Source: Cyrtodaria siliqua
Taxonomy: Eukaryota > Mollusca > Bivalvia > Adapedonta > Hiatellidae
NCBI GenBank assembly: GCA_037043455.1
Contig: JAWPHD010005119.1
Span: 62,001-126,000 of the forward strand
Reading direction: 5' to 3'
Length of the DNA stretch: 64,000 bases
Positions 45,401-47,854 of the stretch are shown here, one piece after another. Position numbers and translations under genes: made by a program. A model generated the notes under the pieces. That model was not told the origin of the DNA, searched no databases, and saw only the letters and a program-made list of their open reading frames with translations. The first letter of the stretch is position 1. Each line of letters opens with the position of its first letter.

Positions 45401-46286
45401 TGTACTTTGCAGATTTTCATTAGTTCATATCTCCTTTATTTTTCATGGCATTTTGATAATTCTTTCAGCTTTTTTCAAGTTTTTCAGAGCTCTTTAAAGT
45501 AAACCTTGTTTGAAATTAATGCATCAACCCCTTTAAAAAATCAAGATCGCCGTGTGTCCCTTTAAGAAGATATTTAAACCAGTGTCAACTTTGTTTATGT
45601 ATTCCAGACACAGCGTGCTGTCGTAACCCGTGTACCCAGAAATGGTACAAGTTTGATGACCACGAAGTATATGACGTGTCAGAGGCTAGTATAAAGGTAA
45701 CGGATTATGAGATAAAAAATAAAATTATCGCTCATTCACATCTCTGATTTACAGCTGCTTCATCTATCTGATTAAGGATTTTAACTGGCCGGTTCTGGCT
45801 TCAAACAACATTGTACAAAAAAATTAATGGATGATAAAAAAAACGCTAAAAATATCGAATAACAGACACTCCCAAATGTGAGTCCAGTCTTCCTCACTTT
45901 TTGACGCAATCTCCCTACTGGACCTCCACGTGCGTACAGGCTATTAAAGAAGCTCAAAAATAAAAAGGCTAAAAATGCAATAAAAACTGAAGGTATAGTG
46001 GGATTAGACACACTTGTGAATCCAAAACTGGATGGTGCGTATAATTAGCGTATAAATTAGCCCCAGGAACGCTCCTGACCTCGAAATGTTGGGTCAGTTA
46101 CTTTTCAGGTAGTTCGTAACTCTAAAATATTGGGTCGGTTACTTTTCAAATATTTCATACCTTTAAAATGTTGGGTCGGTTACTTTTCAGATATTTCATG
46201 TTTCTTTTCAGACATCAGCTGCGTATGTTCTGTACTACACATCCATCGAGCTACCACCACCAGATTTCCGACCAAGTTTTAAATGA
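1..46286 (+). CDS. USP8: USP8-like ubiquitin carboxyl-terminal hydrolase, 23 exons, 5'-partial
   Basis: Whole-gene entry; exons are listed separately. USP8/UBPY is a cysteine protease that removes ubiquitin from endosomal cargo and ESCRT-0 partners such as STAM/HRS. The hand-built model joins 1-44, 3016-3143, 3604-3784, 4858-5020, 8447-8594, 10582-11221, 16181-16270, 17574-17727, 18573-18674, 20015-20312, 21576-21716, 23488-23659, 24452-24524, 25378-25508, 33878-33983, 34957-35061, 39289-39411, 40363-40476, 41324-41466, 42755-42881, 44785-44815, 45608-45696 and 46212-46286. All introns are GT-AG and all phases agree, giving 3378 nt (1125 residues plus stop). Human USP8 is about 1118 residues; here roughly the first 100 are missing upstream. 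Domain order (rhodanese, SH3-binding motifs, coiled coil, WW, RSxSxP, USP core) matches USP8 and no other USP that I know. Homology is judged from remembered family features, not a search. Confidence 0.93.
623..2394 (+). repeat. 35-bp minisatellite in intron 1, about 50 copies
   Basis: Unit reads ggggaccatacaacacat followed by atggcaaaatatgtatt, with 33-36-bp variants. Long open frames on both strands across it are by-products of the repeat. Confidence 0.97.
2423..2557 (+). repeat. 35-bp repeat, four copies
   Basis: Unit starts ttgggtgcaggttgtttcta and ends tgtttattg. Unrelated to the array just before it. Confidence 0.85.
2736..2950 (+). mobile_element. MITE-like dispersed repeat, family A (+)
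   Basis: Contains cataatagtctttgcgtcc-like sequence, an internal hairpin and a conserved block ending near gaaagaacagtccattata. Related copies occur at 35135-35310 (-), 35795-35945 with 36765-36790 (-, interrupted) and 38025-38210 (+). Ends resemble ttaaccctt / aagggttaa. Confidence 0.65.
3016..3143 (+). CDS. USP8: USP8 exon 2, end of N-terminal domain and charged linker
   Basis: Acceptor TTGTAG before 3016 and donor GTATTC at 3144. The first base completes Arg, then [13 protein letters not shown] runs into a Glu/Lys-rich linker (residues 15-58 of the visible protein). This corresponds to the end of the helical N-terminal domain and the charged stretch before the rhodanese domain in USP8. 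It exits in phase 1. Confidence 0.85.
3272..3545 (+). repeat. CCAAT-rich degenerate repeat in intron 2
   Basis: About ten copies of a 25-30-bp unit around ctaaccaatcagatcacaga. Five exact CCAATCAG octamers occur (3302, 3329, 3428, 3479, 3503). Confidence 0.85.
3604..3784 (+). CDS. USP8: USP8 exon 3, first half of rhodanese-like domain
   Basis: Acceptor TTTTCCCAG before 3604; donor GTAAGC at 3785. It codes residues 58-118, including [18 protein letters not shown] and VPAEAIKPG, the rhodanese/CDC25-like fold start (CH2A-like DVR motif). In vertebrate USP8 this domain has no sulfurtransferase activity and binds the E3 ligase NRDP1/RNF41; that partner is inferred here. The donor is repeated five more times in a 31-bp array directly after the exon. 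Confidence 0.93.
3783..3960 (+). repeat. 31-bp tandem repeat of the intron 3 5' splice site
   Basis: Six units with the donor-like GGGTAAG core; GT at 3785 (real), 3816, 3847, 3878, 3909 and 3939. Body reads gaagggagtgctagtaggga. Confidence 0.93.
3965..4850 (+). repeat. About 48-bp degenerate minisatellite in intron 3
   Basis: Roughly 18 copies of gatgctggtggggtatttga then tggaaatttgaaataagttt, ending just before the exon 4 acceptor. Confidence 0.92.
4858..5020 (+). CDS. USP8: USP8 exon 4, central rhodanese-like domain
   Basis: Acceptor AATTCTAG before 4858; donor GTAAGA at 5021. Residues 118-172 include [17 protein letters not shown] and [10 protein letters not shown]. The LLDW segment stands where active rhodaneses have the catalytic Cys loop, and no Cys is present, as expected for the inert USP8 version. 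Ends in phase 0. Confidence 0.92.
5085..5215 (+). mobile_element. Dispersed repeat, family B
   Basis: Starts cccgctttcacaaaatgaag and ends ttcagtgatagttctag. Fuller or partial copies at 17090-17416 and 17753-18003. Confidence 0.6.
5993..6993 (+). repeat. 24-bp minisatellite in intron 4, about 41 copies
   Basis: Unit gtatacacgtgtgactgagt plus gcca. Variants alternate CACGTG and CATGTG. A block near 6160-6260 is repeated at about 6300-6400, so a higher-order duplication exists. Because 24 is a multiple of 3, open frames run through on both strands. Confidence 0.97.
7452..7703. mobile_element. Inverted-repeat (foldback/MITE-like) element in intron 4
   Basis: Arms of about 75 bp: the left includes agaacatcgtttacggtgaa and the right ends ttcaccgtaaacggtgttct, with a loop of about 95 bp. 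No coding sequence. Confidence 0.8.
7880..8110 (+). mobile_element. Dispersed repeat, family C
   Basis: Contains cataccccatccaacccctt and its inverted mate gggttggctggggtatgaa. A diverged copy lies at 37663-37935 in intron 16. Confidence 0.7.
8447..8594 (+). CDS. USP8: USP8 exon 5, end of rhodanese-like domain
   Basis: Acceptor TTTTTCCAG before 8447; donor GTAAGT at 8595. Residues 173-222 contain [17 protein letters not shown], the conserved rhodanese C-terminal GGxxxW signature. The exon leaves in phase 1, and joining to exon 6 gives [12 protein letters not shown], which matches the start of the USP8 linker. Confidence 0.92.
8655..8940 (+). repeat. Dispersed repeat, family D
   Basis: Shares blocks such as aatttcatgtttgcgt and ggcttaaattcttcattgat-type sequence with 33290-33480. 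Confidence 0.6.
9245..9266 (+). repeat. (TGTC)n microsatellite
   Basis: About five TGTC units in intron 5. A complementary (CAGA)n run occurs at about 14005-14022. Confidence 0.85.
9496..10134. mobile_element. CAG...CTG-ended transposon, 639 bp, intron 5
   Basis: Left end CAGTGTCTGAAACGGCC; the right end read in reverse is CAGTGCCAGAAATGAGGGCC. Flanked by TTAAAA at 9490-9495 and 10135-10140, a 6-bp target duplication. No transposase frame seen; hAT-like by ends only. Confidence 0.75.
10582..11221 (+). CDS. USP8: USP8 exon 6, Ser-rich linker, SH3-binding motifs, coiled-coil start
   Basis: The largest exon here (640 nt, residues 222-435). After [11 protein letters not shown] it carries PRVDRTTKP (10734-10760) and the overlapping PKIDRSTKS (10758-10784). 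The first fits the Px(V/I)(D/N)RxxKP motif that binds STAM-family SH3 domains; the second has Ser in place of the final Pro. A Ser/Thr-rich disordered stretch follows, then a Lys/Glu/Leu-rich coiled coil from about 11035. The donor is weak (GAG/GTTGGT at 11222) but is the only one that keeps phase with exon 7. Confidence 0.88.
11766..12974. mobile_element. CAG...CTG-ended transposon, 1.2 kb, intron 6
   Basis: Ends CAGTGCTCAAGAAAT and, in reverse, CAGTGCTCAAAGAAAAT. Flanked by CTATG at 11761-11765 and 12975-12979 (5-bp duplication). No transposase frame; non-autonomous. Confidence 0.8.
13160..13480 (+). mobile_element. Dispersed repeat, family E
   Basis: Begins atggctatcccgccaacaac and includes ccagccaaggcaatcc and actggagcgtcgaat. 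A second copy at 48148-48260 plus 48600-48830 is split by another repeat. Confidence 0.7.
13555..14035 (+). repeat. About 157-bp tandem repeat, three copies (tgaccttgacctt type)
   Basis: Three copies of a unit with gtgaccttgaccttgaacg, gctggaagttgcgctctgca and ccctcaag.ggttcaagaga. Related sequence at 54150-54360. This kind of repeat is widespread in bivalve DNA (recalled, not searched). Confidence 0.8.
14370..16135 (+). repeat. 33-bp minisatellite in intron 6, about 53 copies
   Basis: Unit attgtggctttaaacttt plus aaacaaacacaccat, with a gaaaacacac variant and a 26-bp short form. The variant order near 14800-15060 recurs near 15715-15960, showing block duplication with a period of about 900 bp. 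Confidence 0.97.
16181..16270 (+). CDS. USP8: USP8 exon 7, coiled coil
   Basis: Acceptor CTATGCAG before 16181; donor GTATGC at 16271. Residues 435-465 read [19 protein letters not shown] and ATKELEAED, a charged helix continuing the exon 6 coiled coil. The acceptor lies about 45 bp after the end of a 1.8-kb, 33-bp minisatellite. Short and low in complexity, so support rests mainly on phase and splice sites. Confidence 0.8.
16538..16940. mobile_element. CAG...CTG-ended transposon, 403 bp, intron 7
   Basis: Ends CAGAGCTCGACATTAA and, in reverse, CAGGGCTTGACGTTAA. Flanks GATTT and AATTT fit a 5-bp target duplication with one mismatch. Confidence 0.72.
17574..17727 (+). CDS. USP8: USP8 exon 8, coiled coil, possible alternative donor
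   Basis: Acceptor GTTTTGCAG before 17574; donor GTATTG at 17728. Residues 465-516 form a highly charged helix ([17 protein letters not shown], then [15 protein letters not shown]). A stronger-looking donor, GTAAGA at 17653, is also in phase 0; using it would drop 25 codons without a frameshift. I kept the longer form because the extra sequence continues the charged heptad-like pattern. Confidence 0.82.
18002..18125 (+). repeat. 55-bp tandem triplication in intron 8
   Basis: Three copies of ttcagtgatagttctag joined to catgagtggccacggtggcc, built on the end of a family B repeat. Confidence 0.8.
18195..18345 (+). mobile_element. tRNA-derived SINE-like fragment
   Basis: A-box-like gtggctgagtggttaacgac head, followed by the same body (gtgtcgattcttatggatgg) as the better copy at 24974-25200. 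The B box is damaged. Confidence 0.6.
18573..18674 (+). CDS. USP8: USP8 exon 9, coiled coil
   Basis: Acceptor CACATTTCAG before 18573; donor GTGCGT at 18675. Codes [16 protein letters not shown] and [13 protein letters not shown] (residues 517-550), 34 codons in phase 0 at both ends, so the exon can be skipped without a frameshift. Confidence 0.82.
19175..19395 (+). repeat. Diverged foldback-family fragment in intron 9
   Basis: Shares gaaagaattgtcaaaat and ccatttt.gaac.atgacgtc with one arm of the foldback at 45028-45538. The rest of intron 9 (18680-20014) is AT-rich and shows nothing else. Confidence 0.45.
20015..20312 (+). CDS. USP8: USP8 exon 10, long charged coiled coil
   Basis: Acceptor CCATAATAG before 20015; donor GTAAAT at 20313. 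Residues 551-650 are an almost pure Arg/Lys/Glu/Gln helix ([20 protein letters not shown] onward, ending LRLMN). USP8 orthologues have a similar charged helical segment between the SH3-binding motifs and the WW-like region. Leaves in phase 1. Confidence 0.86.
20341..21075. mobile_element. TTAA-flanked MITE-like element, intron 10
   Basis: Ends TTAAAGGGACTGGAG and, in reverse, TTAAAGGGACTGCAG. Another repeat (about 20595-20915) is nested inside. The right half recurs at about 24840-25306. Confidence 0.7.
20595..20915 (+). mobile_element. Dispersed repeat, family F
   Basis: Starts tgtgtcacctgcgtagcatg and ends near tgttccatggaacaccctt. A second copy at 21754-22145 starts tgtgtcgcctgcctagcatg. 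Confidence 0.65.
21296..21545 (+). mobile_element. Degenerate SINE-like repeat
   Basis: Shares tgttgattcttgatggcgga, tacagtacaggttctac and gatggtctgcc with the SINE at 24974-25200. Ends in a CAAA-rich tail 30 bp before exon 11. Confidence 0.55.
21576..21716 (+). CDS. USP8: USP8 exon 11, WW domain
   Basis: Acceptor AAATTTTCAG before 21576; donor GTAAGT at 21717. Residues 650-697 contain [20 protein letters not shown] and then [14 protein letters not shown], a WW domain with both Trp residues, the Tyr-Phe-Tyr block, Asn-His and the final Pro. In human USP8 the equivalent WW-like region lacks the second Trp and has been described as autoinhibitory. Here the canonical form suggests true proline-motif binding, which is inference. 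Confidence 0.92.
21754..22145 (+). mobile_element. Dispersed repeat, family F, second copy
   Basis: Begins 38 bp after exon 11 with tgtgtcgcctgcctagcatg and ends at ggtgttccacggaacgcct. Same family as 20595-20915. Confidence 0.65.
22790..22862. repeat. Hairpin, about 28-bp arms, intron 11
   Basis: ttaattttaac and ttatgaatta on the left pair with ttaaaattaa and taattcataa on the right, around a short loop near 22826. Confidence 0.7.
23063..23378 (+). mobile_element. TTAA-flanked MITE, family G
   Basis: Ends ttaaagggacacatggcaat and, in reverse, tttaaagagacacacggcca. Relatives at 44850-45565 (-), 55262-55588, 55635-55953 and 58722-59043. No coding sequence. Confidence 0.75.
23488..23659 (+). 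CDS. USP8: USP8 exon 12, 14-3-3-type motif and third SH3-binding motif
   Basis: Acceptor CATATTTAG before 23488; donor GTAAGT at 23660. It carries RSNSSP (23559-23576), which fits the 14-3-3 consensus RSxSxP at the place where vertebrate USP8 binds 14-3-3 and is mutated in Cushing's disease. It then carries PSVDRANKP (23625-23651), a STAM SH3-type motif. Both motifs sit in the same order and spacing class as in human USP8. Confidence 0.93.
24452..24524 (+). CDS. USP8: USP8 exon 13, linker before catalytic domain
   Basis: Acceptor GTTTATTTCAG before 24452; donor GTACGT at 24525. Short exon coding [20 protein letters not shown] then VYGNV (residues 754-778). The RDLNPVYG segment matches the conserved linker just before the USP8 catalytic core (vertebrate RNLNPVFG). 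Confidence 0.9.
24714..24734 (+). repeat. Poly(C) run, 21 bases
   Basis: Uninterrupted C run in intron 13, inside a local duplication of the cccacccacttg segment. Confidence 0.9.
24840..25306 (+). mobile_element. Second copy of the intron 10 TTAA element, with SINE insert
   Basis: gaattaatattgatgattta and ccagtccaaacat match 20940-21015, and cagtccctttaaa matches its right end. A SINE (24974-25200) is inserted in it. Confidence 0.6.
24974..25200 (+). mobile_element. tRNA-derived SINE, best copy
   Basis: The tRNA-like head has an A box near tggccgaatggttaacgac and a B box ggttcgaatccc. The body holds gtgtcgattcttacggatgg and tgtacagtactggttgtacc, and the tail is (CAAA)n. The head resembles a long-variable-arm tRNA (Ser/Leu type). 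Relatives at 18195, 21296, 40590, 50100, 52985 (-) and 54985 (-). Confidence 0.8.
25378..25508 (+). CDS. USP8: USP8 exon 14, catalytic Cys box
   Basis: Acceptor CTATTTCAG before 25378; donor GTACGT at 25509. Residues 779-822 hold [18 protein letters not shown], the USP Cys box; the nucleophile Cys codon is at 25417-25419. The oxyanion Asn (GNTC) is present. A minisatellite begins within about 10 bases of the donor. Confidence 0.97.
25511..28553 (+). repeat. About 41-bp minisatellite in intron 14, about 74 copies
   Basis: Unit gggagggagatagaagggct plus gggaatgcatggtaatgataa, with 38-45-bp variants. The first bases of the intron (GGTACGTAATGACGAGGGAG) look like the ggtaatgataagggag part of the unit. 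The array resumes at 31882-32555 after a transposon. Confidence 0.96.
28554..31881. mobile_element. 3.3-kb CAG...CTG-ended transposon splitting the intron 14 array
   Basis: Ends CAGTGCTCCAAGAAT and, in reverse, CAGGGCTCCAGAAATT. Flanked by GGGAG at 28549-28553 and 31882-31886, so the array phase is regained exactly. Holds a second element (29376-30099) and another related right end at about 31283. Short frames such as the one at 29231-29431 match nothing I recognise. Confidence 0.8.
29376..30099. mobile_element. Nested CAG...CTG-ended transposon, 724 bp
   Basis: Begins CAGTGTTTTATCTGCCC and ends caattgtagatacaacactg. Flanked by TGCATT at 29370-29375 and 30100-30105. It lies inside the 3.3-kb element. 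A second copy of its left end occurs inside it near 29891. Confidence 0.72.
31882..32555 (+). repeat. Intron 14 minisatellite, second part (about 16 copies)
   Basis: Same 41-bp unit as 25511-28553. The copies favour cacggtaatgat and cacagtaatgat variants. Confidence 0.95.
32556..32790 (+). mobile_element. Dispersed repeat, family H (SINE-like)
   Basis: Shares agagctacagacctctgcc, tgtcccagtataaactagta and ccccatttcatt with 49610-49790. From 32790 to 33290 I see nothing but AT-rich intron; family D follows at 33290-33480. Confidence 0.6.
33878..33983 (+). CDS. USP8: USP8 exon 15, catalytic domain
   Basis: Acceptor TTAAACAG before 33878; donor GTAAGT at 33984. Codes [20 protein letters not shown] then [16 protein letters not shown], matching the USP8 catalytic core after the Cys box (vertebrate KALWTGQYRYISPKDFK). 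Intron 14 before it is 8.4 kb, mostly minisatellite and transposon. Confidence 0.96.
34690..34950 (+). mobile_element. SINE-like repeat ending at the exon 16 acceptor
   Basis: The tRNA-like head (ccgtggtcgagtggtgagaa, B-box-like gggtttgatccc) is followed by ggtggttctacccaggtgcc and ends with an AT-rich attcaattcatttattta tail that runs into the exon 16 acceptor (AG 34955-34956). Confidence 0.65.
34957..35061 (+). CDS. USP8: USP8 exon 16, QQDSQE box
   Basis: Acceptor TATATTACAG before 34957; donor GTAAGA at 35062. Residues 858-892 include [20 protein letters not shown] and HEGLNK, the conserved USP QQDA/SxE box. Thirty-five codons, phase 0 at both ends. The AT-rich tail of a SINE-like repeat ends right at its acceptor. 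Confidence 0.96.
35135..35310 (-). mobile_element. MITE-like repeat, family A (-)
   Basis: Contains gaccattccatttatgtgac and gatgcaaaggctattatag, the reverse of 2736-2950. Ends at gcgagttaagggc. Confidence 0.65.
35345..35670 (-). mobile_element. tRNA-derived SINE, second family (-)
   Basis: The reverse strand has a B box near ggttcaatcctccgtggtg. The body includes ggacgtaaaccgg and gttaaagaaccataggaatc. The same element lies in + orientation at 47855-48145. Confidence 0.75.
35795..36790 (-). mobile_element. Family A repeat interrupted by another transposon
   Basis: Left part 35795-35945 and right end about 36765-36790 (gttaagggttaaggg) belong to family A (-). The 35946-36764 element sits between them. 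Confidence 0.6.
35946..36764. mobile_element. 819-bp element with 26-bp perfect terminal inverted repeats
   Basis: Both ends read GGAGTAAGTATACAGGGAGG plus AGAAAC inwards. It contains an internal tandem duplication: the block with gttat.ttaggcattaat and gaatagtagacatattta occurs near 36240-36345 and again near 36450-36540. No coding frame and no clear target duplication. Confidence 0.82.
36791..37660 (+). other. AT-rich intron 16 sequence, nothing recognised
   Basis: No exon-like frame, repeat array or terminal inverted repeat seen. A pair of phrases near 36870 and 37420 (agtgctttggggtgtataga and the reverse of cccccaaagcactgta) suggests an old inverted-repeat element of about 560 bp. Confidence 0.4.
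37663..37935 (+). mobile_element. Dispersed repeat, family C, second copy
   Basis: Matches 7880-8110: catactccatccaacccctt, then ggggttggctggagtatgaa. Confidence 0.7.
38025..38210 (+). mobile_element. MITE-like repeat, family A (+)
   Basis: Contains ctttgcgtccattgt, the cgagtaactggcaggctgat hairpin and gaacagtccgttatata, ending gggggttaagggttt. Confidence 0.65.
38267..38591. mobile_element. CAG...CTG-ended transposon, 325 bp, intron 16
   Basis: Ends CAGGGCTTTTTTCAAG and, in reverse, CAGGGCTTTTTTAACC. Flanked by AATAC at 38262-38266 and 38592-38596. Non-coding. Confidence 0.8.
38690..38765 (+). repeat. Short tandem repeat, four copies
   Basis: acctgtatttacagaccac repeated with small gaps, inside an agaccac-rich dispersed repeat in intron 16. 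Confidence 0.8.
39289..39411 (+). CDS. USP8: USP8 exon 17, catalytic domain
   Basis: Acceptor ACGTTTCAG before 39289; donor GTGAGA at 39412. Codes [14 protein letters not shown], then [20 protein letters not shown] and LFQ (residues 893-933). It matches the AWxxHKxxNESIIVxLFQ segment of USP8. A 37-bp minisatellite starts 8 bases after the donor. Confidence 0.95.
39420..40110 (+). repeat. 37-bp minisatellite in intron 17, about 18 copies
   Basis: Unit cagaggggtttgtggacaag plus tttatatttacctgtgt. Starts 8 bases after the exon 17 donor GTGAGAAA. Confidence 0.95.
40235..40366 (+). repeat. 66-bp duplication of the exon 18 acceptor
   Basis: Two copies of gtggtatttaatatg...attcc.tt.cag/ggcc. The first puts a decoy AG at 40295-40296, the second is the real acceptor at 40361-40362. 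Confidence 0.8.
40363..40476 (+). CDS. USP8: USP8 exon 18, first zinc-ribbon knuckle
   Basis: Acceptor TTCCGTTACAG before 40363; donor GTAAAT at 40477. Codes [20 protein letters not shown] then [22 protein letters not shown] is the first CxxC of the USP zinc ribbon. A near copy of the acceptor region, with the first exon bases GGCC, lies 66 bp upstream (decoy exon start 40297). Confidence 0.96.
40590..40720 (+). mobile_element. SINE fragment in intron 18
   Basis: B-box-like gggtttaaatcccactagga, then gagctcgacttga, ggatggtggaaggtatacag and ggcagtctgcc. 5' truncated copy of the 24974 family. Confidence 0.6.
41065..41326 (+). repeat. About 38-bp repeat carrying exon 19 acceptor copies
   Basis: Degenerate copies of aatgttgacaataaatgacc plus ttcacctcattttcag. 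Acceptor-like AG at 41250-41251, a lost AG near 41287, and the real acceptor at 41322-41323. Exon 19 itself opens gaatgttt, like the unit start. Confidence 0.8.
41324..41466 (+). CDS. USP8: USP8 exon 19, second zinc-ribbon knuckle
   Basis: Acceptor CATTTTCAG before 41324; donor GTAAGG at 41467. Codes [39 protein letters not shown] and RILLIALN (residues 972-1019). CPRC is the second zinc-binding CxxC. The usual LKRF motif of USPs reads LNRF across the junction with exon 20 (Asn in place of Lys). Confidence 0.96.
42225..42525 (+). repeat. 33-bp minisatellite in intron 19, about nine copies
   Basis: Unit aaaacataacgtagctgact plus tcatgtaaacaac. Confidence 0.93.
42755..42881 (+). CDS. USP8: USP8 exon 20, catalytic domain before His box
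   Basis: Acceptor CATTTTCAG before 42755; donor GTGAGT at 42882. Codes [19 protein letters not shown] and ends [10 protein letters not shown]. The last 24 exon bases plus the donor form the unit of a 34-bp tandem array filling the first 1.6 kb of the intron. Confidence 0.96.
42858..44462 (+). repeat. 34-bp array of the exon 20/intron 20 junction, about 45 copies
   Basis: Unit tcctataaactgtacgggat plus atcggtgagtggtt. The first 24 bases equal the coding end of exon 20 (Pro-Tyr-Lys-Leu-Tyr-Gly-Ile-Ser) and the rest is its donor. Many units keep GTGAGT; others have GTAAGT or GTGAAT. Confidence 0.97.
44785..44815 (+). CDS. USP8: USP8 exon 21, catalytic His box (31-nt microexon)
   Basis: Acceptor TTTTTCAG before 44785; donor GTAAGT at 44816. 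Only 31 nt, coding [10 protein letters not shown] and the first base of Tyr. The GGHY box carries the catalytic His (codon 44812-44814). Too short for ORF finders but fixed by phase and the conserved motif. Confidence 0.95.
44850..45565 (-). mobile_element. Family G MITE (-) with a foldback element inside
   Basis: Left part carries aactaacgggatgcctgg and the right end reads atcaagatcgccgtgtgtcc followed by ctttaa. The middle (about 45028-45538) is a separate foldback element. Confidence 0.7.
45028..45538. mobile_element. Foldback element with about 200-bp arms, TTAA-flanked
   Basis: The left arm runs from taaaggggtagatgcatta to accatatatggc. The right arm runs from gccatatatggt to taatgcatcaacccctttaa. 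The spacer is about 90 bp. Both arms contain the gcggccatcttggaacgatg / catcgttccagatggccgc pair. Confidence 0.85.
45608..45696 (+). CDS. USP8: USP8 exon 22, catalytic Asp box
   Basis: Acceptor TATTCCAG before 45608; donor GTAACG at 45697. Codes [20 protein letters not shown] then [10 protein letters not shown]. The third triad residue is the first Asp of FDDHE (45655-45657). Confidence 0.96.
46061..46211 (+). repeat. About 48-bp repeat carrying exon 23 acceptor copies
   Basis: Three copies of aaatgttgggtcggttactt plus ttcag. Acceptor-like TTTTCAG occurs in the first and third copies (near 46108 and 46190); the second reads ttttcaaat. The real acceptor TTTCTTTTCAG is just after. Confidence 0.82.
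46212..46286 (+). CDS. USP8: USP8 exon 23, C-terminus and stop
   Basis: Acceptor TTTCTTTTCAG before 46212; stop TGA 46284-46286. Codes [19 protein letters not shown] then RPSFK. The [10 protein letters not shown] strand is the conserved last strand of the USP fold. The coding tail after it is short and lineage-specific. Confidence 0.95.
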   Translation, partial: TSAAYVLYYTSIELPPPDFRPSFK

Positions 46287-46690
46287 CCCCATGCTCAGAA
46301 GGATGCAGACGGCACATTTGACTATACCAACGATTGAATGTGAAACTGTTGTAACTAAAATCAAATAAAGAAAAAATACGATAGTTTATAGGCAATATGA
46401 TTCTGTACGTCAAGGTACCGCGTCCAGAATTTCATCCAAATTTTAAATGAGCGCATGCCCAGGACGAGGCAGACGTCACCTTTGGCTTTATCGAATGGTG
46501 AATGTGAAACTGTTGTAAATAAATATAAATAAAGGACAAGACACCATAGTTAAGGCAGTATGATTCTGTACCATGAGTTATCATCACCGGCATTTCCACC
46601 AAATTTTGTATCAACAAATGCCCAGAAGGATGCAGACTGTAACGATGGGTGAATGAGAATCTAGTAACTAAATACAAATAAAGAACAATA
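46245..46690 (+). repeat. Tandem triplication of the USP8 stop/3'-UTR region
   Basis: Copies of about 163 bp: the gene copy, one from about 46424 and one from about 46590. Each repeats a version of ccagatttc..ccaa.tttt, gcccagaaggatgcagac, gaatgtgaaactgttgtaa and an AATAAA. The second copy keeps tttt-aaa-tga. Confidence 0.85.
46364..46369 (+). terminator. USP8: USP8 poly(A) signal AATAAA
   Basis: AATAAA 78 bp after the USP8 stop, a plausible cleavage signal. Two further AATAAA copies, at 46528-46533 and 46677-46682, sit in tandem duplicates of the 3' end. Confidence 0.55.
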
Positions 46691-47057
46691 TACAAGTTTA
46701 TAGGCACGTTGTACGTTGTGTTACCAAGTAACTTTTCAGTATTTATTGACATTCACACTAGCGTTTGTTTACGGTAGTACTGTAAAATTGATGCCTGTAG
46801 TGGAAATATTTAATCTATTGACACACATGAAAAGAATTCAAACAGGGTTCTTTGAAGTCCAGCAACACTCCCCCGGTTTTAGGTTAACAACTTATTTTAT
46901 GCTTAACCTAATACTTTAGAGGGACAAGTAGACTGGTTCCCAATGTATCAGTCTACTGGTACCCGATTATAGGGTAAGGGACTGGTTCCCAATATGCAGT
47001 ATCAGTCTACTGGTACCAGAGTATAGGGTAAATTTCCCTGTTCAGAGGCAAGTGCAC

Positions 47058-47413
47058 CAGGTATCAGATTAAATATTTTTAGCCACTTGCTAAAAAAAGG
47101 ATTTTCTACTTGCTATTCTAATCAAGGTACTTGCATCAATAATTTAATACCTTGATTCATTTTAGAAGGATTGCTGTACATGTAAATATGATGACATTTT
47201 AACACTCAGCTAGAATCGGTAATGTAATAATGTATAATTATACTTACTAGTACTTATATCCAGTTAGATAACTGTCAGTGAATAAATGTCGACTGAGAAC
47301 CAGTGGGTTTCTTTTATTACTTGAAAAATGTAGCAAGTGCTAATATTTTCTACTTGCCATCGTCAAAAATCTACTTGCATTTAGCAAGTAAATAAGTGTT
47401 AAATTGAACCCTG
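47058..47413. mobile_element. CAG...CTG-ended transposon, 356 bp, intergenic
   Basis: Ends CAGGTATCAGATTAAATA and, in reverse, CAGGGTTCAATTTAACAC. Flanked by TGCAC at 47053-47057 and 47414-47418. The interior is rich in cacttgct / agcaagtg pairs. Confidence 0.78.
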
Positions 47414-47854
47414 TGCACTGCAGATTGAGTTATCTAACGATTTGGGTTAAATTCAAAAAAAAAAAATGGCAAAACATACCATCAGATCATGTATGCTTAC
47501 TTGTTTTATAAATAAATGTAAGATCTTCTATTTAAAAAAAATTAAATTGTTGATTTTGTAAATAAAGTTGTACATGTATAATACTTCAATATGTATATAT
47601 AGGAGTTTTGTTTATATTTATGCAAATGTGCTGGCCACTGATTTTGTTGATTTTGATTTTATTGTAAAGTTATGTATGGTTTTCTGCGTCATTGTGATCC
47701 CTGTGTATAGTTATGTATGGTTTTCTACGTCATTGTGATCCCTGTGTGTAGTTGTAATTGTTGTTGCTGATTTCTTGTTAATTTTGCATTCATTTTATGA
47801 CTTGGTACGTGTTATAGTATACTGTAAAATCCTACTGAACGTTTATGTTTGCGG

